A stretch of DNA of 64,000 nt. Origin: Peromyscus leucopus. Taxonomy: Eukaryota > Chordata > Mammalia > Rodentia > Cricetidae. The notes under the pieces are model-generated. The model saw only the letters and a list, made by a program, of their open reading frames with translations, had not been told where the DNA came from and did not search any database. This document shows, piece by piece, positions 23,590 to 34,629 of this stretch. The stretch lies in contig NC_051083.1 in assembly GCF_004664715.2 (NCBI RefSeq), positions 95,695,920-95,759,919 of the forward strand, read 5' to 3'. The position numbers were made by a program, and so were the translations under genes. How positions within the stretch are numbered: position 1 is the stretch's first letter; every line of letters starts with the position of its first letter.

Positions 23590-24799
23590 TCGTTATGGTT
23601 TAAATATGCGATGTTCTCCATAGACTTGGGTGTTGACTGCTTGGTCTCAAGATCATGGCACTAGCCCAGAATCCATGGAGCCAAGGATTGTGAAGTGAAA
23701 TCTCAAAGCTGTGTGCCAAAATAAATGGACTTCTTCTTTTAAGTTATTCTCTTAGGTCGTCAGATCACAGCAAAAACAACAGCAAACTAATCCAGAATTC
23801 CTGGAGGCTGCCATCTGATTTCAGAAGAAAGTCTGGGAGATCATGCAAGGTTTAGCAGGGTCAGTTCCCAGCAGAGAGCTCCTGATGAAGCAATGAATGA
23901 AGCTACAGGTGAAGTCAGAGCTACAATGAGAATTCCCACAATGCTTTAAAGTCTGGGAATGAGCAACATCTGCTAAAGGAAGCCTCAGGCAAAGAATGGA
24001 GCTAGCTTACAAGCAAGGCCCTGTGGGCTGCAAATGGCACAGCCATACATGTAGGAACACCTAAACCCACCGACATTCACATTATGCCACCGCTATGTAG
24101 CCAGATGTGAGGCTACAAGATTTAATGTTTGCTTTACTGGACTTTAGTCTTGCTCTGGTACAGGATTTCCTTGGCATTCATATGTGGATCCCCTTTAGAA
24201 CGGGAATAACTACTGTGTGCTATTGTATGTTAGAAGTCTGTGACTTACTTCAATTTGGAGGGAATCTCAGCCAAGAGACTGTCTTGAGTCTACGTAGAGA
24301 CTCTGAATTTAGATTTTTTAACAGTTTGGAGTAGTTAAGACTTTGGAGACTCTTGGAGATAAACTAAATGCATTTTGTATCATGAGCTGGCCTTGAGTCT
24401 TTAAATGCCAAGGGCAGAATGTTACAGTTGGAGTATGCGGTGCTCCTCCTAGTCATGTGTTTTGAACTCTTGGTTCCTAACTAACACTATATCAGGAGTT
24501 TCTGGAAACTTTATACGGTGATGCCTATCTGGGGACATGCCTTCATAAAGTGTGGCCTAGGTCTGTTGGGAGCATGCCTTTGAAGGTTATCCTTGGAACC
24601 CATTCCGCTTTTTTCTGCTCCCTGTTTGCCATGAAGTGAGCATCATACTTCTGTTACCTTGTCCATGATACTCTGCCCAAGTGCATGAGGCCAAGTGACC
24701 ATGGAATGAACCTTCTGAAACTTCGGGCTGAAACAAATCCTTCTTTCCAGTTGTTTCTCTCCGGTATTTAGTTGCCTTGGTGGGATTCTAACTAATCCA
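23590..24799 (+). mobile_element. MaLR element: 5' LTR, internal, 3' LTR
   Basis: The 5' LTR (23590-23795) starts TTATGGTTTAAATATGCGAT and is internally deleted. The 3' LTR (24420-24799) starts TGTTACAGTTGGAGTATG. Both end ACTAATCCAG. The 624 bp between them follow MaLR internal order: TTTACTGGACTTTAGTCTTG, AACGGGAATAACTACTGTG, TTGGAGTAGTTAAGACTTTG, and a GGGCAGAATG junction before the 3' LTR. No coding capacity is visible. Confidence 0.75.
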
Positions 24800-24984
24800 G
24801 ATCCATTCTGCTCCATAATACCTATGGGTCCGTGAGAAACTGTGTGTCTCAATTCCTCTACTAGACCCCAAAGATTGCCCAGAACATGACTGAGTTCTCT
24901 TTTGTATTTTCAGAACTTAGACAGTAGCTGACCTGTGCTAGATACTACAATCCACACAATCCAGTCAAAAATAAGGAGCTCAGA

Positions 24985-25024
24985 GACTTTGCACATACTG
25001 TTTCCCTCATCTTCAGTCCTGCTT
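24985..25024 (+). mobile_element. L2 3' fragment (short)
   Basis: TTTGCACATACTGTTTCCCT is typical of the L2 3' region. It is cut off by the LTR at 25025. Confidence 0.45.
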
Positions 25025-25437
25025 TGTTGTGAAATATTAGTTTAACTAGGCAAAGATGTGTTACATTTGTTTATACTGCATTTGTTAACTATGTAAAGAT
25101 GTGTTGCATTTGTGTTAATTACATAAAATTAAACTGGGCTCAGAGAGGCGGAATTAGCAACTGGTTGACAGGAAGTAGCAGGGAGGAGCTTAGCATAGGT
25201 TTTATTAGTTGGTGTGTGTGGGAGGCAGTGGCTTCTAGAGAAAGTTAGCCAGGAGCTACTCTACCTCACAGGTTTTCATCCTAGCCTTTGAATCTCGAGC
25301 TTTATTAGAACGATAGAGATTTAGTTAGAACTACCTTAAGCAGCAGCAACAGAGCCATTGTCTGGGGGAACAGAATTCCCCCCAGGCTACATCTTTAGCA
25401 ACTGGGACTAGTAGTTGAAAGTACAGACAGTGTAACA
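25025..25437 (+). mobile_element. ERV LTR fragment, mys-like superfamily
   Basis: TGTTGTGAAATATTAGTTTA and repeated AAAGATGTGTTRCATTTGT are shared with the LTR at 47438. The rest diverges, and no clear target-site duplication is seen. Confidence 0.6.
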
Positions 25438-25544
25438 AAGGTAAAACCACACTGTTGCTTTACTTTTTTTTATTTATTGTTTCTCAATATTCAAGTCAAG
25501 TCATGTGGCCTAGGAAGACTTTCCTATTCATCCTTTTTTTTTTC

Positions 25545-25640
25545 TTTTAACTTTTATTTTGCACCCCTAGAACTGGAACCCAGGACCTGGCACATGCGAG
25601 GCAAGTGATCTACCACTGAGCTACATCCTAAGCAGGGAAG
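25545..25640 (-). mobile_element. B4/ID-like SINE fragment
   Basis: Antisense GAACCCAGGACCTGGCACAT, CTACCACTGAGCTACATCC. Confidence 0.75.
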
Positions 25641-25860
25641 ACTTTCCTAATGAACGTCACTCACTCTTCTGCTCAATTTCCCCTCAGTAATAATGAAGCT
25701 ATAGCTTCTATGACTGTCTCCCACGGTCTTGGGGTAATGTTTCCTCTCAAAATCCCTCTCCCACACGTATGCAGACTCTTTGGGAGGGGAATTCCATATC
25801 TACTGTTTTATCTGTTGCCAGCATATCCCTTTCCAGTTTGTAAACATTTCTCCCTAATTA
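25641..25860. other. unique noncoding DNA
   Basis: No recognised family. Confidence 0.4.
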
Positions 25861-25870
25861 AGAATAGCCT

Positions 25871-26052
25871 TGGGCTGGAGAGATGGCTCAGCGGTTAAGA
25901 GCACTGACTGTTCTTCCAGAGGTCCTGAGTTCAATTCCCAGCAACCACACAGTGGCTCACAGCCATCTGTAATGAGATCTGGTGCCCTCTTCTGGCCAGC
26001 AATCATACATGCTGTATACATAATAAATAAATAAATCTTTAAAAAAAAAAAA
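25871..26052 (+). mobile_element. B2 SINE
   Basis: Full-length B2 ending in (AAAT)n/poly(A). AGAATAGCCT flanks it at 25861-25870 and 26053-26062. Confidence 0.96.
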
Positions 26053-26062
26053 AGAATAGCCT

Positions 26063-26150
26063 GGGGGTTGGGGATTTAGCTCAGTGGCAGAGCGCTTGAC
26101 TAGCAAGCACAAGGCCCTGGGTTCTGTCCTCAGCTCCAGAAAAAAAAAAA
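26063..26150 (+). mobile_element. ID SINE
   Basis: GGGTTGGGGATTTAGCTCAG, GAGCGCTTGACTAGCAAGC, CCTGGGTTC and poly(A). AGAATAGCCT repeats again at 26151-26160. Confidence 0.96.
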
Positions 26151-26160
26151 AGAATAGCCT

Positions 26161-26499
26161 GAAACTCTTACTCGTGGCTTGATATCCCACACCGCAGTGT
26201 AAACCTTAAGCTTCTCCACTGCATGGAATGCTTAGTCTCACCTTGAGCAAAGCAGTATTACCCGACTGGGCCTTTAAGGGCTTTTTTTTTTTTCTCTTTA
26301 TGATGAACTTACATATGTATTGCAGAGCACCAAGAACAAAAAGTACAGGTTTTTATCTATACATTGAATCCGGTCAGAATTCATCTTGAATGACTACACA
26401 GAGACCAATAAATGGATCTTCACTGGGCACCGTTTCAGCAGCCAGTACACAGCAGCTTAGTTAAAAAATCGTGAAATCAGGCAACACACCACACACGCA
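26161..26499. other. unique noncoding DNA
   Basis: No recognised family; a T-run lies at 26281-26294. Confidence 0.4.
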
Positions 26500-26640
26500 A
26501 TTCGTGCTAAATTCCGGCTCTACAGTTTACGGGTTCCATAACCTTGACCTTGGTCTGCTAATCTGTAGAGTGGGGAGAATAATGGTTCCAACCTTGTGGG
26601 TTGTTGTCAGGAATCCATGAGTCAATTTCTGGCAGTGTGG
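26500..26640 (+). mobile_element. MIR SINE
   Basis: GGCTCTACAGTTTACGGG, ACCTTGACCTTGG, CTGTAGAGTGGGGAGAATAA, then GGGTTGTTGTCAGGAATC: MIR core order. Confidence 0.7.
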
Positions 26641-27539
26641 TTTCTCAATGTCATGAACTGTTATTTCCCTCATCATTCCCCCTCAAGTATAAGATCCCTA
26701 TCTTTCCATTATTGTGCTAAGTCACAGAAAATTCCACGGGGGCTGCTGGGAGCTCACCAAATAAAACTTTCGACACCAATGTGGTATAAGCCAAGACAAG
26801 CAATAGGAATCCAAGGGAAGAGGATGCCAGATAAAGCTTAAGGGATAGACATGTTCATGAGGGCCAGCCATTGAGTGGTCTTCTAGAAGAACAGCTGCAG
26901 GATGTGAAGAGAAAAAAAAACTGAGCCAGTATGCTGGCCTGGCCTCCCCAGCTTCCTCTTCCCCGAGGCCCCCAAACCCTGACTTTGGTGTGGACACGTA
27001 TTAAGACATTCTGTCTGGCCTCAGGGCAGCAGGTGGTAAGAGCTACCTTTAGTCATGGTGAGTTCTGGACGAAGAAGTCAACACAACTCATTCTGCCCAA
27101 AGCAGTTCCCAGATGGGCCTGGGCAAGATGAAGCATTTGCCCACAGTTAAGTCTGTGCTCTTACCTTGAAAAGGTTCTTCTTTCAAATGTGCAGCATTTC
27201 AAGTAAACCCCAGTAGGAGACTGAGCGATGAGTTGATTTTGTAGACACTGATCTCACAGGTAGATTTTATTGTTTGATTGTTCGCTTTCTACTCCACGAG
27301 TCAGTAAGAGTCTTGCATTTTGCTTTCTGTGGTGACTTTCAGTCAACGTTGGGATTTGGTCATTTTTGTTCAAACAGGATCACACTGCCAAAACGGATGC
27401 TGTCATCCAGGCAGTGGAAAATAGCTGTTACCATGCTCCGGCCTGATCGGGATACTAAGTAGGGCTGATGATATCTACCAAAAGGTTATGCCTAGATGAC
27501 ATGATGTATATGTAATTTTGGATTTGTTGCTTTTCTTGT
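26641..27539. other. unique noncoding DNA
   Basis: No recognised family or exon. Confidence 0.4.
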
Positions 27540-27905
27540 CATGGAGCTTGCAGGAAAAAGGATTTCTCTTAACTCACAGTTTCATGGTCAAGGAGGCATG
27601 GTGTGTGAGGGTTGGGGGGGGGGTGATCCCCGCACAACTCGTTACATTTCCATGGATCAGGAAATAAAGACAGAACAGGAAGTAAGTCCCACCTGCTCCA
27701 ATGATTTACCCCCTCCCCACCTGCTCCAATGACTTACCCCCTCCCCACCTGCTCCAATGACTTACCCCCTCCCCACCTGCTCCAATGACTTACCCCCTCC
27801 AGATATTCCTCTCTTCCAAATTTCCACATTCTCTCCAAATACACCAACCAGGGACCAAATGTTCAAACACATGCATTTGTGGAGGACATTTATCATCAAA
27901 ATCTT
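27540..27905 (-). mobile_element. MaLR (MT/ORR1-type) LTR
   Basis: Antisense ORR1/MT-like body ending GGGACCAAATGTTCAAACAC and GAGGACATTTATCATCAAA. It contains a 28-bp tandem repeat. Confidence 0.65.
27691..27802 (+). repeat. 28-bp tandem repeat, 4 copies
   Basis: ACCTGCTCCAATGAYTTACC plus CCCTCCCC begins at 27691, 27719, 27747 and 27775. The copies are nearly identical. Confidence 0.97.
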
Positions 27906-28024
27906 AAGTCTCCATAGAACAGATTTTCCTCATGCAGTAACTGTCTTACTTTATTGTTCATGAGAGAAGTTTTAAAAAACGATGCCTACAGCTGCTCTGC
28001 CTGCATATATGACTATGTGCCATG

Positions 28025-28182
28025 TGGTATGCCTGGTTCCCGCAGAGGTGAGAAGGCATTGGATCCCTTGACACTGAAGTTTCAGACAATTGCTAGATGT
28101 CGTGTGAGTGCTGAGACTAGAACTCAGGTCCTCTGGAAGACCAGACAATGCTCTTAACTACTGAGACATCTCTCCAGGCCCA
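28025..28182 (-). mobile_element. B3/B2-type SINE
   Basis: Antisense GAACTCAGGTCCTCTGGAAG, GCTCTTAACTACTGAGACAT, CTCCAGGCC. Confidence 0.85.
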
Positions 28183-28324
28183 TGATGCTAACTTAACAAT
28201 TGAAAAAATGTGTACAAGTGGACTATATATCATACTCTCATTAACTTTATTCGTCTGGTCCTTTATTTATTTATTGTGTTCTGTCTCTTCTTCATTGAAA
28301 ATAAGCAATTGCCTTTTTTGTTGT

Positions 28325-28460
28325 TTTGTTTTTTAAGACAAGGCCTCTCTGCATAGTCCAGGCTGTCCTGGAACTCACTATGAAGACCAGGATGGTAGCA
28401 AATTCACAGAGATCTGCTTGCCTCTGCCTCTCAAGTACTGCGATGAACCATCAGGCCTGG
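28325..28460 (-). mobile_element. B1 SINE (diverged)
   Basis: Antisense CTGTCCTGGAACTCACTATG, TTCACAGAGATCTGCTTGCC. Confidence 0.85.
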
Positions 28461-28500
28461 CAAGCATTATCTTATTCTCTCTCTCTCCCTTCCTCTGTGA

Positions 28501-28503
<3 letters not shown>

Positions 28504-28552
<49 letters not shown>
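28504..28552 (+). repeat. (TG)n microsatellite
   Basis: Uninterrupted TG run. Confidence 0.98.
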
Positions 28553-28554
<2 letters not shown>

Positions 28555-28569
28555 TCTTAGGGTTTTACA

Positions 28570-28770
28570 TATATGGGGCATGTTCTTTACCTTTGAGCTG
28601 TATCCCCAGACCATTTTTGTTATCACTTTTGACACAGGTCTCTATAAGTTGCCTGGGCTGGCTTTGAACTCAATAGGTAGCCCAGCAGGACTCAACATGC
28701 AGTCCTCTTGCCCCTGTCTCCTGAGTAGCTGGGATTTATGGATGTATGCCACCAAGCATATCTGCTTTTT
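28570..28770 (-). mobile_element. B4 (RSINE1-like) SINE
   Basis: ID-like part (CTTTGAGCTGTATCCCCAG) and 7SL/B1-like part (GCCTGGGCTGGCTTTGAAC, GAGTAGCTGGGATTTATGG). Confidence 0.6.
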
Positions 28771-29184
28771 AAAAGTTCCCATTTTAGCATTGTAAACTAT
28801 TTCAAGCACATTCAGAAGTTTGAGGGGCTAGTGTAATGAATTCTCAAGTAATCATTACTTAGTTTTCTAAAGTACTCATTGCTTAGTTTTAACAAATCAC
28901 TATTTTACCATTCTTGTTTGTTCTATCCTATCCTCTCCCTAATTTTTTTTTAAAGGAGGGATATTTTATGACAAATTTTCAGACATTGTCATTTCACTTA
29001 TAAAATAAATAAATCAGAATATATCTTTCTCACATTGCTTTTAAAACACAATCATGATATTACTGCTAATAAAATTACCCGTAGCTTTCTAAGGTCGTTA
29101 ACGTTAGTCAGTTTTCATTTCCCCTGATTGATGAGTTCTGTTCCTGAAGAGACATTTGAATGAGAAAGCGGGCGCTCCGAGAGG
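28771..29184. other. unique noncoding DNA
   Basis: No recognised family. Confidence 0.4.
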
Positions 29185-29265
29185 AGTATGGCTTGCTCAG
29201 AGTCACAACACTGAGTCACGAAAGAGCTGTGAGGAGACCTGTAGTCTCTCGACCTCGTTCTTTTT
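29185..29265 (+). mobile_element. MIR fragment (weak)
   Basis: GGCTTGCTCAGAGTCACAAC resembles the MIR core; the rest is diverged. Confidence 0.4.
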
Positions 29266-30275
29266 AACCTCTTTCATGTTCTGTTTTGTTTCATATCCTC
29301 CTCTCAGTAGCTTCAAAGAGTCCTTTCCTAGCGTTTTCTTTTCTCTGTCAAAACAGTCACAAAGTCCCATTTCTGGGTGAACAGATCATGAGAAATGGGG
29401 TGACTGTTAGGAGTTAAAGGTGCCCTATCTGTTCTCAATGCCAGGCCTGCTTGCTAACTGGCTCAAATGACTCGTGGCAAGCTCTTGTTTGGATAGTAAA
29501 GCCAGTGGCATCCCAGATATCTGTCTGTACAGGTTTTGCTCTTCTGGGTGCCCTGCTTCATCATTTGGATATTTGGGGACTTTGCAAATACATGCCCAGG
29601 ACTTTAGTACTTCTGGAATCAGTGGCACACCCTAGCTCAAACAAGAAGAGCATTGTCGGGAGCAGGCCAAATGCACCACAGCAGTGCAGCGAGGATTAGC
29701 AGCTCAAGGTCTTAACAACAGCTGCCTTTCAGGAACTGCTGGACAGTGGGGCAGGTGGACGAAAGCGTTAGGGGATGAATGGTCAAGGAGAACCAGTGCT
29801 CGCATGTACTATGGAGGAGTTCTGTGTAAAAGATCAGCCTAGCTAAAGACGGCGTTTTCCACTAGGAAATCTGTGAGATTATGAATGGGCACATTGTGGC
29901 ATGCCAGGTGTATGCAGCAGAGGAAGCTGGATGTGTATACAATAGGCAAGCAAATCAACAAGTCACCCAGCCAACCCATGACTAGCCAGGCATGTCAACA
30001 AAAGTCCTATCAAGTTTCAGGTCTCTGGATCTTTTCTTCAGCTGAATATTTCTAGGAGACAATAGCAAGATTTCAGCTTTTGGCCTAATTGTCATGTAAC
30101 ACACGTAACTTAAAAGAAATGTAGCGGCTATATTGGCCTGAAACCAAACTGAATCAAGAACTTAAGAAAACTCATTGACCCATCAGGACAACCTTTGAGG
30201 CAAGCTGTGGGCTAGGCTCTAGACAGTCTAGGGCAAGGTTAGGCAAGATGTGGGAAATGCTTAGCTTTTTAGAAC
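29266..30275. other. unique noncoding DNA
   Basis: No recognised family or exon in 1 kb. Confidence 0.4.
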
Positions 30276-30445
30276 TTTTTCTCTGGGGTGCTGGAAATCA
30301 AACCCACACACACACCCATCGAGTTACAGCCACAGCTCTGGTCCTTGGATTTCTTTGCTGCTGTTTTGTGACAGGCTCTCACTTGGAACTTCTTTCAACA
30401 GTCAGCCTTCCTCTGTCTCTGATGTGCAGGGACTTCAGTCCTGTG
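30276..30445 (-). mobile_element. B4-like SINE (diverged)
   Basis: GGGGTGCTGGAAATCAAACC and CGAGTTACAGCCACAGCTC, then a B1-like GGCTCTCACTTGGAAC. Confidence 0.45.
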
Positions 30446-30734
30446 CCGCTGTGGCCAGCTTGGGGCTCCGATTTTTAATAGCAGCTGAAAGTGATGAACT
30501 GCAGCTGAATTAGAAGGCCTTATACCTCCCAACTGGTGAGCTGTGCAAAGTAGACAGCAGAATCCCTGAGTTCCGTTCAAATAAGTTTGCTACTCTAGAT
30601 TTCCAAAGCCAAGGTTGCTTCTATTCATGATTGTCAGTGCAGCTGTATTTGACTTTGTTCAGTCTACATAATACAAAATCAAGGATAAATAAAAGCCCAA
30701 ACCTCTTAAGCTATTTACCCCAAATGCTAGCTAG
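30446..30734. other. unique noncoding DNA
   Basis: No recognised family. Confidence 0.4.
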
Positions 30735-30850
30735 TCTAGTCTCTTTAGGATTCAGAACCCAAATTCCATCCTCTTTCCACTTACATAGTAAGTAATCTTC
30801 CTTTACCTTAGTCCCCTCAGCTGTTAAATGAAATAGAATTTGTGTGAGAT
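30735..30850 (+). mobile_element. MIR fragment
   Basis: AACCCAAATTCCATCCTC, CTTTACCTTAGTCCCCTCAG, CTGTTAAATGAAATAGAAT: MIR order. Confidence 0.6.
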
Positions 30851-31129
30851 TTCATTCCTTTAACTGTATAAGCACTCATTCATTTCTCCATTCACTAATG
30901 ACTATTTGTTTACTCCCTCCCATGTATGAACACAGGAAGGACTTAGGCACCACATGGCAATACAACAGAATAAGACAAAAAAAATATGGAGAAGCAAAGA
31001 TCTATTTCTTCAATCTGTGACAAAATCTGCATCAAACAAATAAAATGAACAACATAGGATTTAAAGTCAGGGAAGGAAAGCTTTCTCTAACCTTTTGTGG
31101 TTTTTCTGTTCAGTTGGTTTGGGTTTTTT

Positions 31130-31356
31130 TGTTGTTGTTTTTTTTTTTTTTTCCAGTGCTGGCCAACAAACGCAGGGCCATGAGCTATGTCCCAAGGCCT
31201 TGGTTTTTGTATTCGTCATTGTTGTTTGAGAAAGAGTTTTATATATCCCATGCTAGCTTCTGACTCATTATGTAGCTGAGCATGACCTTGAACTTCTGAT
31301 CCTTCTGTTTCTACCCAAGTACTGAGATTACAGTCTTGTGACACCATATCTGGTAT
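31130..31356 (-). mobile_element. B4 (RSINE1-like) SINE
   Basis: T-rich head, then CTCATTATGTAGCTGAGCAT, GACCTTGAACTTCTGATCC, CTGAGATTACAGTCTTGTG. Confidence 0.65.
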
Positions 31357-31440
31357 TTAGGCAATGCTGGGGATGGAATGGGGCTTTGTGCATGGTAGGC
31401 AAGCACTCTACCCAACTGCGCTATATCCCAGTCCCTACCT
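31357..31440 (-). mobile_element. ID/B4-like SINE fragment
   Basis: Antisense GCTGGGGATGGAATGGGGC, GGCAAGCACTCTACCCAAC, CCCAGTCCC. Confidence 0.75.
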
Positions 31441-31822
31441 TGGTTTTGTTGGGTCTAATGTTTATTCATTAATTTTGTATTTGACGATTTCAAACGTATA
31501 TGCAATATATGCTGATTATTCTCTCCCCTGCACTCTTATTTTTTTTACCTCCCTCCTATCCCTGTCAGCCCTCTTCATCACTCACAGTTCTTTTTCTAGA
31601 ATTATGACATTTGGTTTGGTTTTGTGACCTATTTAGTTTAACCAGGGCCATCTGTATGACCACTGGACTGGCACTATTCATTGGAGTCTAGTTGGGTCAT
31701 TAGTGGGTACATAACTAAAGTTATAACTCTCCATCTCCTGGTAGCAAATAGTCCATCACTGACAAATAGGAAAGAGCTCCTCTTCCACCTACATGTTCAC
31801 TATTGATAGTTCTTGTGCAGAC
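31441..31822. mobile_element. rodent L1 (Lx-type) fragment, probable
   Basis: GTGACCTATTTAGTTTAACC, AGGGCCATCTGTATGACCAC and TGGTAGCAAATAGTCCATCA match a common old rodent L1 segment as I recall it. Orientation is not assigned. Confidence 0.5.
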
Positions 31823-32091
<269 letters not shown>

Positions 32092-32246
32092 TAAAATGCA
32101 TTTTAACCATTATAAATTTTCTATTTTAAAATTGGTTACAAGATAGTATGTTTTCCATTCTGTTTTTATATTTCCTTTATCTTGGCTAACTCTCCCTCCC
32201 AATTTTTCCTTTCCTATTTCTAACATCTCCCTGCTTCCTGCCCTGT

Positions 32247-32597
32247 CTAGTTACTTATCAATTGCTATAAAGAGACAACATGACCAAGTCAACTTACAGA
32301 AAAAAAAAAATTATTGGGGGCTTACAGTTTCAGACATTTAGAGTCTGTGACTATCGTGGCAGGAAGCATGGCGGCAGGGAGACAGGCATGGTGCTTGAGC
32401 AGTGGCTGGGAGCTTTACATCCTGATCTGCAGGCAGAGAGACAGCAAGGTTGGGCCTAAAACCTCAAAGGCTACCCTCAGTGACAACACTCCTGCAGAAA
32501 ATCCACATCTGCTAATCCTTCCCAAACCATTCCACCAACTGGAGACAACGTATTAAAATATAGGAGCCTATGGTGGCCATTCTCATTCAAACCACAC
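32247..32597 (-). mobile_element. MaLR (ORR1/MT-type) LTR
   Basis: TAGTTACTTATCAATTGCTA at one end. The other end has GAGCCTATGGTGGCCATTCT and CATTCAAACCACAC. Confidence 0.8.
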
Positions 32598-32639
32598 CCC
32601 AATATCTCCCCTATATTCCCAATCCCTACCTTTTACTAA

Positions 32640-33425
32640 CCTTTCACACTCTTAAAGGACATTCTCTCAATAGTTTCTCTATAGAGTCCTGGCTTCTGCA
32701 GGTACCCCAAGTTGAACATACAAAATTAGAGATGCAAAACTGAGATCGACATATGAAGACGAATATGTGGCATATGTTTTCCTGTGCATGGGTAACCTCA
32801 TTCAACATAATTTTGACAGACCCATTTACCTGCATATTTCACACTATAATTTTTCCTCACAAATAAATAAAACTCCATTGTGTATATGTACCACATTTTT
32901 ACTCTCCATTCATTAGTTGATGGACACCAAGGCTAATGCTGTTTTTTAGCTACTATGAATAGCACAGCAATGAACACGGATGTGCAAATATCTCTATAGA
33001 AGGGTATTGAGTCTTTTGGGTCTATGCCCAGACATTGAATATGTGAGTCATATGGTAGCTCTATCTTTAGCTTTCTGAGGAATCTCCACACTGATTTCCA
33101 TAGGAGCTGCACCAGTTTGCAATCCCACTAATAGGGAATAAGTATCCTTCTTTCCCTGCACCCTTGCCAGCATATCCTAGGCAGAATGGTTATCATCAGG
33201 AAACCAACTGACAACAAATGCTGGCAGTTTCAGTCTCAGGTGTGAATTGACTGACGTCTTTGATCCATTTGGAGTTGACTTCTGTACATGGGGTGAGATA
33301 AGGACTAGTTTCCTTCTTCTACACATGTACAGCCCATTAATGTCTCAAGGCAAGCTTATTTTCCTTCTTTTTAAGAATCTTTCCTCAACCAGGGCTTCAA
33401 TTCGGTACTTACCACGTGTCCCTTT
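32640..33425 (-). mobile_element. old rodent L1, ORF2 3' end and 3' UTR
   Basis: Antisense L1: CATTCATTAGTTGATGGACA, GATTTCCATAGGAGCTGCAC, CCAGTTTGCAATCCCACTA, GATCCATTTGGAGTTGACTT. It has internal deletions and a microinversion (33166-33225). Not coding. Confidence 0.85.
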
Positions 33426-33429
33426 TTGT

Positions 33430-33575
33430 GAAGAAATTAACTAAGCATACGTATAAAGGTATAATAAAGCTACAAGAATATGGGCAGAACTGGAGATCAT
33501 GATCTTCAATAACCCAGACTAAAAAAGAAGAATACATATGTTTTCGTATATTATATTATTTACTTTCCCTTAATA
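33430..33575 (+). mobile_element. L1 3' fragment, left part
   Basis: GGGCAGAACTGGAGATCATG, AACCCAGACTAAAAAAGAAG: sense L1 3' UTR order, continuing at 33924 past an inserted LTR. Confidence 0.65.
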
Positions 33576-33584
33576 TTATAAAAT

Positions 33585-33923
33585 ACAATAACCAGAAGCA
33601 ACTTACAGAAGGCCGAGTTTCTCTGAGTTTATGGTTTCAGAGAAAGAGTTCATAACAACTGGAGGAGGCATGGAAACCAGTGGCCAGAGCAGGAAGCTGA
33701 CATCACATCTTTAACCACAAACACGAACAGAGGGAGCTTCTCTGGAAGTGGAGTGGGAGTGAGGCTACGAATTCTCAAAGCCATCCTCAGGCTTGGACTT
33801 CCTCCAGCAAGCTTCCACCTGCTAAACAATCCCCACCCCACCCCGTCGGACATCCGCATCAACTGGGGACCAAGCTCTCATATGTGTGAGCCTGTGGGGA
33901 CATTTCTCATTCAAACCAACACA
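33585..33923 (-). mobile_element. MaLR LTR inserted in an L1 3' UTR
   Basis: ATAACCAGAAGCAACTTACA at the polyadenylation end. The other end has GTGAGCCTGTGGGGACATTT and CATTCAAACCAACACA (TGTG on the minus strand). Confidence 0.75.
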
Positions 33924-34135
33924 CTTACGGGTCCTGGATACATGTGAATAGTAAAAAGGAAAAAAAAAAACAAATCAAATGAAGATTTTAGGAAGAGGAG
34001 GCTAGACTCACAGGACAGGGAGAGGAGGGACGAGTAATGGAGGGTAAATGTGGCCAAAATACGAGACAAAGTAAACAAAAATGTCATTATGAAACCCATC
34101 ATTTTGTACAATGAATACATGCTACTGACACTTTT
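33924..34135 (+). mobile_element. L1 3' end, right part
   Basis: GGACAGGGAGAGGAGGG, GGAGGGTAAATGTGGCC, AAAATGTCATTATGAAACCC, TTTTGTACAATGAATAC: rodent L1 3' UTR end. Confidence 0.75.
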
Positions 34136-34153
34136 TTTTTAATAGACATCCTA

Positions 34154-34365
34154 GGGGCTAGAGAGAGAGCTCAGAAGTTAAACACATTGGCGCTCTACCA
34201 GAGGACCTAGGATCAGTTCCCACAACAGCTGTCTCTAACTCCAGTTCCAGGGGACCTGATGCCCTCTTCTGGATTCTTTGGGTATTAGGCACGCTAATTG
34301 TGCACATATATGCACAGAGGCCAACACCTATGCATCATTGAAAATTAAGTTAAATTTAAATGTAA
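34154..34365 (+). mobile_element. B2/B3-type SINE
   Basis: GGGGCTAGAGAGAGAGCTCA, CTCTACCAGAGGACCTAGG, CTGATGCCCTCTTCTGGATT. Confidence 0.8.
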
Positions 34366-34379
34366 AAAGCACAGACATC

Positions 34380-34490
34380 TTGGACGGGAATATTACCCAG
34401 TGGCACAACATTTACCTAACCCGTGTCACGACTTGGATTTCATCCCCCCCACTGCACAAGAAACAAGTAATAGGAACAAAAAAGAAGTTG
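34380..34490 (+). mobile_element. B4/ID-like SINE fragment
   Basis: GAATATTACCCAGTGGCACAAC, cited as GAATATTACCCAGTGGC, then TTACCTAACCCGTGTC and CCCACTGCACAAG. Confidence 0.6.
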
Positions 34491-34629
34491 GGGAAACCAC
34501 AGACCTGCTTTAGCTCAGGCCTTTTTTCTTTGTCACTTCCTGTCTCTTCCATCCCTAATCCAAACTTATCGATTCAAATTCCTACATCCTTCACAGTCCT
34601 GAAATTGTCATTACCCAGCCATGGTCTCC

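Noticed and set aside
26063..26150. Possible tRNA gene
   Set aside because: The A/B-box-like sequence belongs to an ID SINE with poly(A) tail and target duplication, not a foldable tRNA.
27691..27802. Possible CRISPR-like array
   Set aside because: The 28-bp units are contiguous with no unique spacers, and the DNA is mammalian.
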